Shown piece after piece: positions 1-7,432 of a stretch of 52,477 nucleotides of DNA. Made by a program: the position numbers and the translations under genes. This DNA is from Fusobacterium sp. (GTDB taxonomy: Bacteria > Fusobacteriota > Fusobacteriia > Fusobacteriales > Fusobacteriaceae). The notes beneath the pieces are model-generated. The model did not search any database, was not told the origin of the DNA, and saw only the letters and a list, made by a program, of their open reading frames with translations. Numbering within the stretch: the first letter of the stretch is position 1; each line of letters begins with the position of its first letter. The DNA lies in NCBI GenBank assembly GCA_019416865.1, contig DXWL01000013.1, forward strand, positions 1 to 52,477. Direction: 5' to 3'.

Positions 1-71
1 GATTATGAGTATTTATACACTTTTTTTCGGGAAAAATAATAATAAAAAATTAATTTAAAAATATTTTTTAT

Positions 72-109
72 ATAAAAAAACAGTCTAAAAAATATATTTT
101 TTGACTGTT
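72..109 (-). terminator. intrinsic terminator, minus strand
   Basis: AACAGTC (79-85) pairs with GACTGTT (103-109). The stem continues through an A-run/T-run core with one bulged base. On the minus strand it is followed by a run of about seven U. It could end a short transcript starting near position 157, or act as a second stop behind fba. Positions 1-71 hold only AT-rich sequence without a recognisable gene. Confidence 0.6.
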
Positions 110-162
110 GAGTTTATTATAATTAATTATACACTTTTTTGTCTTTTCTCATTCTATTACTT

Positions 163-192
163 ATAATATACCTCATTTTAGAAAAAAGTCAA
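163..192 (-). promoter_or_regulatory. possible leftward promoter beyond fba
   Basis: On the minus strand there is a TTGACT -35 (187-192) and, after 18 bases, a TATTAT -10 (163-168). TATATT two bases earlier is an alternative -10. It lies after the fba terminator and before another hairpin terminator, so it could start a short RNA. AT-rich sequence gives such matches by chance; only the arrangement supports it. Confidence 0.3.
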
Positions 193-215
193 TACCCTTT
201 TCTTTAAATATTACA

Positions 216-243
216 AAAAAGACAGCCTTTCAGCTGTCTTTTC
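216..243 (-). terminator. fba terminator
   Basis: GACAGC (221-226) pairs with GCTGTC (233-238) around a 6-nt loop, extended by A/T pairs to about 10 bp. In the minus direction it is followed by a U-rich run. It lies about 20 bases past the fba stop codon and is a standard rho-independent terminator. Confidence 0.85.
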
Positions 244-263
244 TTATTCAGTTATAAATTTTA

Positions 264-1253
264 TTATTTAACTGTTTTTTCTGCTTTTTTGTAAGCTCCT
301 TCAGAACCAAATACGTTAACGATTTTAGTTTTGTAGTAAGCTTTCATTTCTTCTTTAGCTGGTCCTAAGTATTTTCTTAAGTCAAATTCTCCAGGTTTTT
401 CAGTTAATACTTTTCTTAATGCAGCTGTGAAAGCAAGTCTTCCATCTGTATCAACGTTGATTTTAGCAACTGCTGATTTAGTAGCTTTTCTTAATTCAGA
501 ATCAGGAATTCCGATAGCATCTTTTATTGTTCCACCATATTGTTTTATCATTTCAACATATTGTCCTGGAACAGCAGAAGATCCGTGTAATACGATTGGG
601 AATCCAGGGATTCTTCTTGAAACTTCTTCTAATATATCAAGTCTTAATTTAGGATCATCACCAGGTCTGAATTTGTGAGCTCCGTGAGATGTTCCGATAG
701 CTATTGCAAGAGAGTCAACTCCTGTTTTTGCTACGAATTCTTCAACTTCATCTGGATTTGTGTAGATATGATCAGCAGCTTTTACATCATCTTCGATTCC
801 TGCTAAAACTCCTAATTCAGCTTCTACTGTAACATCATTAGCGTGAGCATACTCAACAACTTCTTTAGATACAGCTATATTTTCTTCAAATGGGAAGTGA
901 GATCCGTCAATCATTACTGATGAGAATCCACAATCTATACATTTTTTAGCAACTTCAAAGCTTGGTCCATGATCTAAGTGTAATGCTACAGGAATATCTG
1001 ATCCTGACATTTTTACATAGTCAACAGCTGCTTTAGCAATCATTGGCACCATGTAAGAACCCATGTATTCCATAGCTCCTTTAGAACATTGAAGAATTAC
1101 TGGTGAACCCATTTCAGCACAAGCTTCAACGATAGCCATAGCTTGTTCCATGTTGTTAAAGTTGAAAGCTGGAACAGCATAACCATTTTCATTTGCTTTT
1201 CTAAACATTTCTTTTGTGTTTACAAGACCTAGGTCTTTATAGTTATAAGACAT
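264..1253 (-). CDS. fba: class II fructose-bisphosphate aldolase
   Basis: This is the zinc-dependent class II aldolase that splits fructose 1,6-bisphosphate into DHAP and glyceraldehyde 3-phosphate in cytosolic glycolysis and gluconeogenesis. The 329-residue protein shows the class II signature HLDHG (about residues 92-96, with the zinc-binding His), the following DGSHFPFEEN segment, GTSHGAHKF and LHGSS, which provide the other metal and phosphate contacts. The start chosen is ATG at 1253 (MSYNYKDL), because AGGAGG lies directly upstream. A longer in-frame start at 1298 would add 15 residues and would fall inside the promoter. The gene is monocistronic, with its own promoter and terminator. 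Its codons are more G/C-ending than those of its neighbours, as expected for a highly expressed gene. Confidence 0.96.
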   Translation of the reverse strand: MSYNYKDLGLVNTKEMFRKANENGYAVPAFNFNNMEQAMAIVEACAEMGSPVILQCSKGAMEYMGSYMVPMIAKAAVDYVKMSGSDIPVALHLDHGPSFEVAKKCIDCGFSSVMIDGSHFPFEENIAVSKEVVEYAHANDVTVEAELGVLAGIEDDVKAADHIYTNPDEVEEFVAKTGVDSLAIAIGTSHGAHKFRPGDDPKLRLDILEEVSRRIPGFPIVLHGSSAVPGQYVEMIKQYGGTIKDAIGIPDSELRKATKSAVAKINVDTDGRLAFTAALRKVLTEKPGEFDLRKYLGPAKEEMKAYYKTKIVNVFGSEGAYKKAEKTVK

Positions 1254-1288
1254 ATTTTTCCTCCTATGAATAATTTTTACCCACTTCA

Positions 1289-1317
1289 ATTTTACCAAAA
1301 TTTAAAAATAAAATCAA
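1289..1317 (-). promoter_or_regulatory. fba promoter
   Basis: On the minus strand: TTGATT (1312-1317), 17-base spacer, TAAAAT (1289-1294), with a TG dinucleotide one base before the -10 (extended -10). The predicted start of transcription is about 1282, giving a 5' leader of about 30 bases that carries the AGGAGG site. Confidence 0.6.
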
Positions 1318-1328
1318 TTAATAAGTGA

Positions 1329-1796
1329 TTATATTTTTATTTTTTTAAAAATGTGTCTAAAAAATCTTCTCAATGTCATTTTTTTACGGAACATTACAAA
1401 AACTTCAGGAACTAAGTCCACCACATTTTCAGCTACTCTTTTATACTTTCCAAAATGGTCAAAAATTAACCATTTTTTGCTCACAAGCCAAGACAGCATT
1501 ATCAAGTTTAACACTCTCAAAAAATTAGCGGTAAAATTTATTACTCCTGCTTTTGTTATATATATATTCCAAATTTTTAATAATACCTCCCCTTCTTGAT
1601 GAGAAAATATTTGAATTAAAAATGTTCCTAAATATATATATAATAATACTCTCAATCTTTTTATATCTTGTTTAAGATTTCTGTTCAGGAATATATTAAG
1701 AAGCAGTTCCACTGCTGAAACTGCTCCTATTATTCTGATATCATCTAGTATAATACTTGTTAAAAATAATACAATAAGTATACTATTTAGTAACAA
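1329..1796 (-). CDS. small membrane protein of unknown function
   Basis: This 155-residue protein was not recognised. It has hydrophobic segments at about residues 1-17, 21-36, 50-62 and 80-105, followed by a strongly basic C-terminal tail rich in Lys, Arg and Phe. The segment around NFLRVLNLIMLSW faintly recalls the EcfT/CbiQ family of ECF-transporter membrane subunits, but the protein is much shorter than EcfT and no ATPase or substrate subunit is nearby, so this is weak. It starts 14 bases inside the 3' end of serS, which implies translational coupling. No clear terminator follows; fba starts about 75 bases downstream with its own promoter. Confidence 0.6.
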   Translation of the reverse strand: MLLNSILIVLFLTSIILDDIRIIGAVSAVELLLNIFLNRNLKQDIKRLRVLLYIYLGTFLIQIFSHQEGEVLLKIWNIYITKAGVINFTANFLRVLNLIMLSWLVSKKWLIFDHFGKYKRVAENVVDLVPEVFVMFRKKMTLRRFFRHIFKKIKI

Positions 1797-3054
1797 CTTT
1801 TACTCCATTCATATATGGAACTAATGCGTCAGGAATTAAGAATGATCCATCTTCTTGCTGATAGTTTTCCATAATTGCAACAAGAGTTCTTCCTACTGCA
1901 AGTCCTGATCCATTTAATGTATGAACGAATTCACTCTTAGTGCTTCCGTTTGGTCTGTATTTAAGTCCCATTCTTCTAGCTTGGAAATCTTCACAGTTTG
2001 AGCATGAAGAAATTTCTCTGTATTTATTTTGAGAAGGTAACCAAACTTCAACATCATAAGTTTTAGCTGATCCAAATCCGATATCTCCACTGCAAAGAGA
2101 TATTACTCTGTATGGAAGTCCTAATATTCTTAAAACATCTTCTGCGTTATCTACCATTTTTTCAAGTTCATCATAAGAAGTTTCTGGAGTAGCAAGTTTA
2201 ACCATTTCTACTTTATTGAATTGGTGAACTCTTATAATTCCTTTAACGTCTTTTCCATAAGATCCAGCTTCTCTTCTGAAGCAAGGAGAGTATGCTGTAT
2301 AGTATTTAGGAAGATCTTTTTCATCTAAGATCTCTTTTCTGTGAATGTTTGTCATAGTAATTTCTGAAGTAGAGATAAGGAACATATCATCATCTGTTCT
2401 GTACATATCTTCTTCAAATTTTGGAAGCTGTCCAGTTCCTTCACAGATTTCTCTGTTTACTAAGAATGGAGTGATGTGTTCTGTATATCCGTGTTTTTCA
2501 GTGTGAAGGTCAAGCATGAAGTTGATTAAAGCTCTTTCAACTCTTGCAGCTCCTCCTCTGTAAAGAACAAATCTTGATCCAGAAAGTTTAGATCCTCTTT
2601 CAAAGTCAAGTATTCCTAATTTTTCTCCTATTTCCCAGTGAGATTTTGGTTCAAAATCAAATTTTCTAGGTTCTCCCCATCTTCTGATTTCAACGTTTTC
2701 ATCTTCATCTTTACCAATTGGAGTTGTTTCACTTAATTTATTAGGAATTGTCATTTGGATATATTTTATTTTTTCATCAACTTGAGCTAATTTTTCATCA
2801 AGCTCTTTTATTTTAGCAGAAACTTCTCCCATAGCTTTTATAAGTTCAGAAGCATCTTCTTTAGCTTTTTTAAGTCTTGCTATCTCTGCTGATTCGCTGT
2901 TTCTTTTATTTTTTAAAGCTTCAACTTCTCCAAGAATTTCTCTTCTCTCTTCATCTAATTTTGCAAACTCATCAAGAGTAAGATCACTTCCTCTTTGTCT
3001 AAGCCATGTTTCTACCTGCTCTTTATTTTCACGCATAAATTTTAAATCTAACAT
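1783..3054 (-). CDS. serS: seryl-tRNA synthetase
   Basis: Class IIa aminoacyl-tRNA synthetase charging tRNA-Ser (and tRNA-Sec where present) with serine in the cytosol. The 423-residue length is normal. Residues 1 to about 100 form the tRNA-binding coiled-coil arm, rich in Glu and Lys. The catalytic core shows motif 2 (FRREAGSYGKDVKG, then HQFNKVE) and motif 3 (NGSGLAVGRTLVAIMENYQ). ATG at 3054 is preceded by a GGGGG-type ribosome site. It follows the DUF2344 gene by 18 bases and overlaps the downstream membrane-protein gene, so the three form one unit. Confidence 0.97.
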   Translation of the reverse strand: MLDLKFMRENKEQVETWLRQRGSDLTLDEFAKLDEERREILGEVEALKNKRNSESAEIARLKKAKEDASELIKAMGEVSAKIKELDEKLAQVDEKIKYIQMTIPNKLSETTPIGKDEDENVEIRRWGEPRKFDFEPKSHWEIGEKLGILDFERGSKLSGSRFVLYRGGAARVERALINFMLDLHTEKHGYTEHITPFLVNREICEGTGQLPKFEEDMYRTDDDMFLISTSEITMTNIHRKEILDEKDLPKYYTAYSPCFRREAGSYGKDVKGIIRVHQFNKVEMVKLATPETSYDELEKMVDNAEDVLRILGLPYRVISLCSGDIGFGSAKTYDVEVWLPSQNKYREISSCSNCEDFQARRMGLKYRPNGSTKSEFVHTLNGSGLAVGRTLVAIMENYQQEDGSFLIPDALVPYMNGVKVVTK

Positions 3055-3072
3055 TTTTGTATTCCCCCTTAA

Positions 3073-3663
3073 TTATATTTCAATCATTCCATATTTTTTT
3101 ATAGATACCTCATCTGCTCCCACTCCACATATATTTAAAAGAGAGTTTGGGGACATATTTTCAAGTATCATTGTTATTTTATCACTATCTATTTCATAAT
3201 TTTTTATTCTAGGTTTTAAATCTTTAGATTCAATCTTTCCTTTTTTCTCTTTTGTAAGGATTATTTCATCTTGAGCCAAAAGATTTTTTATTTTCTCTAA
3301 GGAGGAGCCATGTCCTTGAATTATAAATTTCATATCTTTATACTCCTCAGCTATAGATGTTTTTCCATCTATATCAATCACCTTGGTAAATTCAAAGCCC
3401 ATAACACATTTATTATTAAGCTTATTAAAAAGATCTTCGTTTGTCATATCTTCTCTAAGCTCAATATCCATTGCTTCATTGAAAGCTTCTGTTCCCAAAG
3501 AGATAGGATTACCTAAAGAAATTTTTGGTCTTGGATGAAAGCCCTGACTGTACTTAACCGGTATACCGCCTTTTCTTAGAATCCTCTCCATAAATCTCAA
3601 AAGGTCTAAGTGAGAAATATATTTCATGTCTTCATACTTGTTAAAAAATAATCTTTTCTTCAT
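3073..3663 (-). CDS. DUF2344 (TIGR03936) radical-SAM-associated protein
   Basis: A 196-residue protein of the TIGR03936/DUF2344 family. The N-terminal motif (KYISHLDLLRFMERILR, then KYSQGFHPRPKISLG) is characteristic. In many Firmicutes this domain is fused to, or encoded beside, a TIGR03960 radical SAM protein near the rne/rng and rplU genes; its exact reaction is not established. Here it stands alone, first in an operon with serS, and no radical SAM partner lies next to it. The nearest radical SAM gene in the window (20.5-22.2 kb) is of another family. ATG at 3663 is preceded by AGAGGA. Confidence 0.85.
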   Translation of the reverse strand: MKKRLFFNKYEDMKYISHLDLLRFMERILRKGGIPVKYSQGFHPRPKISLGNPISLGTEAFNEAMDIELREDMTNEDLFNKLNNKCVMGFEFTKVIDIDGKTSIAEEYKDMKFIIQGHGSSLEKIKNLLAQDEIILTKEKKGKIESKDLKPRIKNYEIDSDKITMILENMSPNSLLNICGVGADEVSIKKYGMIEI

Positions 3664-3696
3664 CTTAATCCTCTTTTACTTATCTTGATACCATCT

Positions 3697-3705
3697 ATTG
3701 TATCA
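3697..3705 (-). promoter_or_regulatory. promoter of the DUF2344-serS unit
   Basis: The minus strand carries TACAAT (3697-3702) preceded by TGA, an extended -10 element. The -35 is poor (TTCAAT-like at 17-base spacing). The position, about 35 bases before the start codon and downstream of the lpxD terminator, is suitable for initiation. Confidence 0.45.
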
Positions 3706-3734
3706 CGGAACGGGAATTTATTGAATAGGAATAT

Positions 3735-3785
3735 TAAAAAAAATCCCTGTTTTAAGAAATAATAGAAATATTTCTCAAAACAGGG
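3735..3785 (-). terminator. lpxD operon terminator
   Basis: CCCTGTTTT (3745-3753) pairs with AAAACAGGG (3777-3785), and the stem continues through AGAAAT/ATTTCT. On the minus strand a run of U follows (plus-strand A-run 3736-3743). It closes the long operon that begins with ktrB. Confidence 0.88.
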
Positions 3786-3797
3786 CAGTGTTTTTTA

Positions 3798-4808
3798 TTA
3801 CTTTTCTTTGTTATTTATTTCCTGCTCTAATTTTTTTACTCTTTTTAAAAGCTCAGGAAGTTTTTTCATTCCAGCCTGAATTTTTAAATTTTCTTGCAGA
3901 GGTACAACAGGATGTCCTCCAAGTACCTGATTATCTTTTAGGTTTCCTGTAATTCCAGATTGAGCTGCTATCATTATATTATTTCCTATTTTGATATGCC
4001 CTCCTATTCCAACCTGTCCTCCTACAGTAACATTATTTCCTATCTCTGTACTTCCGGCAATTCCTGATTGTGAAGCCATAAGGAAGTTTTCACCTATTAT
4101 AACATTATGTCCTATTTGGATAAGATTATCAAGTTTTGCAAATTTCTTAACTACTGTATCCCCTATTGCCCCTCTGTCTACAGTTGTATTTGCTCCTATT
4201 TCCACATCATCTTCAAGAACTACTCTTCCAATCTGTTCTATTTTTTGATTGTTTCCATTTACTTTTACAAATCCAAAACCATCAGCACCTATTACAGCTC
4301 CTGGTTGAATAACTACTCTTTTTCCAATTTCGCAAAATTCTCTGATTGTTACATTTGGATATATGATACTGTCATCTCCAATTATTACTCCTTCACAGAT
4401 TGTTACATTTGGATATATTTTTACATTTTCACCAATTTTTACATCATGTCCTATATATACATGAGGAGCAATCTCTGCTGTTTCAGCTATAACTGCTGAA
4501 TCTTCTATAGGTTTTTCTATTTTTTTCAAAGTCTTTTTAAAATGTCCTAAAAGTTTTGGCATAAGTTTTCTAGGTTCCATTTTTGTTACAATATATGTTT
4601 TTCCAATATCAGGCAGAGGGATATCAGGAACTATTATTACCTTTGCCTTTGTTTCATTTAATTTATGCAGAAACTTTTCATCTGCTGCAAATGTAAGCTC
4701 ATCTTCTTTAGCTTGAAAAAAAGGAGACAATGCTCTCACTACAAGATTTTTGTCCCCTCTTATTTCACTTTCAAGAAGATCAGCTATTTCGCTTATTTTA
4801 TAGCTCAT
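3798..4808 (-). CDS. lpxD: UDP-3-O-acylglucosamine N-acyltransferase LpxD
   Basis: LpxD transfers the second 3-hydroxyacyl chain from acyl-ACP to UDP-3-O-acyl-glucosamine, the third step of lipid A synthesis, at the inner face of the cytoplasmic membrane. At 336 residues it matches the family. An N-terminal uridine-binding domain (about 1-100) precedes a left-handed parallel beta helix of hexapeptide repeats (IGxNVxI/IGDDSII types, about 105-300). The segment IQIGHNVIIGENFLMASQSG contains the expected catalytic His (family knowledge). It is the last gene of the operon, 17 bases after skp, with AGGAGG before its ATG. Its presence shows that the cell makes lipid A. Confidence 0.95.
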   Translation of the reverse strand: MSYKISEIADLLESEIRGDKNLVVRALSPFFQAKEDELTFAADEKFLHKLNETKAKVIIVPDIPLPDIGKTYIVTKMEPRKLMPKLLGHFKKTLKKIEKPIEDSAVIAETAEIAPHVYIGHDVKIGENVKIYPNVTICEGVIIGDDSIIYPNVTIREFCEIGKRVVIQPGAVIGADGFGFVKVNGNNQKIEQIGRVVLEDDVEIGANTTVDRGAIGDTVVKKFAKLDNLIQIGHNVIIGENFLMASQSGIAGSTEIGNNVTVGGQVGIGGHIKIGNNIMIAAQSGITGNLKDNQVLGGHPVVPLQENLKIQAGMKKLPELLKRVKKLEQEINNKEK

Positions 4809-4825
4809 AGCTTCCTCCTATTTTA

Positions 4826-5302
4826 TTATTTAGTCTTTTCCATCTCTTGTAAAACTTTTGCTGTGATATCAGTTCCACCGTATTTTACAGCTCCAACTTC
4901 AAGCACATAATCAAATTTTTCTGCTTTAGCTACTTTAGCTATTGAAGCATTCATTGTCTTTTCAACTTCTTGTATTCTTATATTTTTTTCTTTTTCAAGT
5001 TTCATTTGTGAATCTCTTACAAATTTATCAAGAGCTTTTACTTTATCTTCAAATGCTTTTTTTTCTGCATCTGTAACTTTTGTTCCTTTTGATTGAAGCT
5101 CAACTTGCATTTTCTTTAACTCAACTTGTTTTTGATTTAAAGTATTGTCAAGAGCTGCTCCTTGTTTTTTAAGATTTTCTTCAATAACTTTTGTTTTAGA
5201 ATATTTAAAAAATAATTCTTGAGTATTAACTACTCCTACTTTGTCTGCAAATGCTGATACAGACATAACTGCTGCTAATGCTAAAACTGATAATTTTTTC
5301 AT
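4826..5302 (-). CDS. skp: OmpH/Skp family periplasmic chaperone
   Basis: Skp-type chaperones hold unfolded outer-membrane proteins in the periplasm until BamA inserts them. The 158-residue protein has a signal peptide (MKKLSVLALAAVMSVSAFA, cleavage before DK), then KVGVVNTQELFFKY, the usual Skp start of the beta body. A long Lys/Glu-rich helical section (about 45-120) forms the tentacles, and a final strand segment closes the fold. It sits between bamA and lpxD, the same arrangement as in proteobacteria. Identity with E. coli Skp is low, as is usual; the fold features and neighbours carry the call. Confidence 0.9.
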   Translation of the reverse strand: MKKLSVLALAAVMSVSAFADKVGVVNTQELFFKYSKTKVIEENLKKQGAALDNTLNQKQVELKKMQVELQSKGTKVTDAEKKAFEDKVKALDKFVRDSQMKLEKEKNIRIQEVEKTMNASIAKVAKAEKFDYVLEVGAVKYGGTDITAKVLQEMEKTK

Positions 5303-5337
5303 TTTATGCCTCCGCTGTTCTTTTGTTTATCTTTATT

Positions 5338-7416
5338 TTAGAATGATTGTCCCATATTGAAGTAGAACTGCATTCCGCTTTGCTTGTCTCTTCCGTTACG
5401 ATCTCCGTCATCTCCGATTGGCCAACCAAAGTCAAATCTTAATGGTCCCATTGGTGTATTAATTCTTAATCCAACTCCCACTGTCATTGCAATATCTTTA
5501 GCAAAATCTTCATCTCTTTGATATCCTTGGTCTATACCATCATAATCCCATGCTCTACCTGCATCAAAGAATAATACTCCTCCAAGCACATCATTAAACT
5601 CTGTTCTGTTTTCTATAGTTGCTGTAACTTTTTTCTTACCTCTGAATGTTCCTCCATCAAATCCTCTTAAAGTACTGCTTCCTCCAACCCAGTATCTTTG
5701 AGATTCTTTTGTTCCATCAGATTGAATTCCAAATACAGCTCTGTAAGCAAATGTATTTTTCTTGAAGAAACCTCTGTGATATGTTCTCAATTCAAGTGTT
5801 GTATTTGTAAAATAATCTGCATTTTCTCCTGAAGCATATCCACCTTCAACCTGCCATCTAGCATATTTTCCTCTTGTAGGATTAAAATAGCTGTTTCTTG
5901 TGTCATATGTGATAGAAGGGAATAAACTCCATAGATAATATTCATCATCATAATATTCAGGAACATTTCTATATTCATCATCTGGTTCAGTTTTTACATA
6001 CTCAAGTTTTGTTCCAAGTCCAATTCTTACATTTTTTGTAATACCTTTACCAATATTGATTCTACCACCTATAGTATCTATTTTGCTGAAAGCTTGGCTA
6101 TCGTCATTTTCGTAGTCGTTTTTATATAAGCTCCATCCCCAAGAAATTCTGTCAGTATCTTTTATCCATGGATCTGAGAAGCTGATTGACATACTGCTGT
6201 AATCTTCATCAGATTTTTCATAAGTGAATGAAGTTGTTTGTCCTCTTCCCTTCCAGTTAGTTTCTTCCAGTGAAAGCATACCCATAAGTCCAAGTTCTGA
6301 ACCATATGAAATTGCTCCTTGAAGTCTGGCTGTTCTATCTTCATCTATCAGAAGAACTATCTCTTTTCCGTCTGAATCTCCTGGAATATCTCTTGCTTCG
6401 TATTTAATATTTTTAATATATCCAAGTCTTCTTAAGTTATCTGCTGTTTCATTGTAATTGTTGATATTAAAGATATCTCCATCTTTAAATTCTATCTCTC
6501 TTTCAATTACATAGTCTTTTGTTTTCAGAAGAGTGTCAGTTGCTTTTCTTCTGTTTCCTTTTTGTTTTGTTACCATTTTTTGAAGTTTAATATCTCTTAC
6601 TACACCTTCTGTAACGTATATTTCAAGAGAATAATCACTTGGATTGATTCCAATATCTATTACTCTGGCAAGTACGTAACCGTCTTTACTATATTTTTGA
6701 ATAATTGTTTCTCTGTCTTTTCTAAGTGAATTAAAGTTTAAAGTTTCATTAGGTTTTGTTTCCATTTCTGCTAACAGTTCTTCTGTTGAGTATACTGTAT
6801 TACCTATGATATTAACACCTGTGATAGTAGGATTTTCAGTTACATAATATACAACTGTAACTCCATTTCCTGTTTTTTGTACATCAGGAACAACTTCTCT
6901 AAAGTATCCAGATTCAAGAAGATTTCTATATCCCTCTGCTACTTTCTTTTTAGAGTAATATCCTCCAACTTTTACAGGAACATCTTTTAAGATCTCTTTT
7001 GTTTTACGGCTTACATTTCCGTAAACTTCTACTCCTCTTACAACAACACTTTTATCTATCTTATCTCTTTCAGACATAGGAATGATTCCGCTTTTTGCAA
7101 GAAGTGATTTTGTGTCTTTCTTCTCTCTTATATCCACAACAAGTCTTACACCTTCGTTATAATACTGTGGATATATTGAAACATTTCCAACATAATCAAG
7201 TCCTTTGATTTTTTGGTAATCTGCTATCATATTGTCAGCAGAATATCTGTCTCCGACTTTTTGTTTCATTACGCTAAGTATTGAAGCTTCTGGTATTTCT
7301 TGAATATTCGCCACTACAATATCTTCGATTTTGTAATCTGACTTATTTTTATTTTCAGCACCATAGGCAAATACAAGCGAAAGAAAACTAAATAAAATCG
7401 TTAATTGTTTTCTCAT
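5338..7416 (-). CDS. bamA: outer membrane assembly factor BamA (Omp85)
   Basis: BamA is the beta-barrel of the outer membrane that folds and inserts other barrels. The 692-residue protein has a signal peptide (about 1-19, ending AYGA). Four POTRA-like domains are visible at about 28-98, 124-195, 197-271 and 272-360. A C-terminal 16-strand-type barrel follows (about 363-692) and ends in Phe, as is typical. The conserved loop-6 motif is present as LRGFDGG. E. coli BamA has five POTRA domains and about 810 residues, so this one is shorter. It starts 16 bases after tamB and precedes skp. No second Omp85 (TamA) gene is in the window. Confidence 0.95.
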   Translation of the reverse strand: MRKQLTILFSFLSLVFAYGAENKNKSDYKIEDIVVANIQEIPEASILSVMKQKVGDRYSADNMIADYQKIKGLDYVGNVSIYPQYYNEGVRLVVDIREKKDTKSLLAKSGIIPMSERDKIDKSVVVRGVEVYGNVSRKTKEILKDVPVKVGGYYSKKKVAEGYRNLLESGYFREVVPDVQKTGNGVTVVYYVTENPTITGVNIIGNTVYSTEELLAEMETKPNETLNFNSLRKDRETIIQKYSKDGYVLARVIDIGINPSDYSLEIYVTEGVVRDIKLQKMVTKQKGNRRKATDTLLKTKDYVIEREIEFKDGDIFNINNYNETADNLRRLGYIKNIKYEARDIPGDSDGKEIVLLIDEDRTARLQGAISYGSELGLMGMLSLEETNWKGRGQTTSFTYEKSDEDYSSMSISFSDPWIKDTDRISWGWSLYKNDYENDDSQAFSKIDTIGGRINIGKGITKNVRIGLGTKLEYVKTEPDDEYRNVPEYYDDEYYLWSLFPSITYDTRNSYFNPTRGKYARWQVEGGYASGENADYFTNTTLELRTYHRGFFKKNTFAYRAVFGIQSDGTKESQRYWVGGSSTLRGFDGGTFRGKKKVTATIENRTEFNDVLGGVLFFDAGRAWDYDGIDQGYQRDEDFAKDIAMTVGVGLRINTPMGPLRFDFGWPIGDDGDRNGRDKQSGMQFYFNMGQSF

Positions 7417-7432
7417 GCTTTAACCCTCCATT

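Noticed and set aside
13..140. Short direct repeat TTATACACTTTTTT as terminal repeats of a mobile element
   Set aside because: Only 14 bases of low-complexity AT sequence, with no transposase or target duplication.
4107..4499. 130-codon open frame opposite lpxD
   Set aside because: Repetitive Tyr/Phe/Ile/Ser composition mirrors the hexapeptide repeats of lpxD on the other strand.
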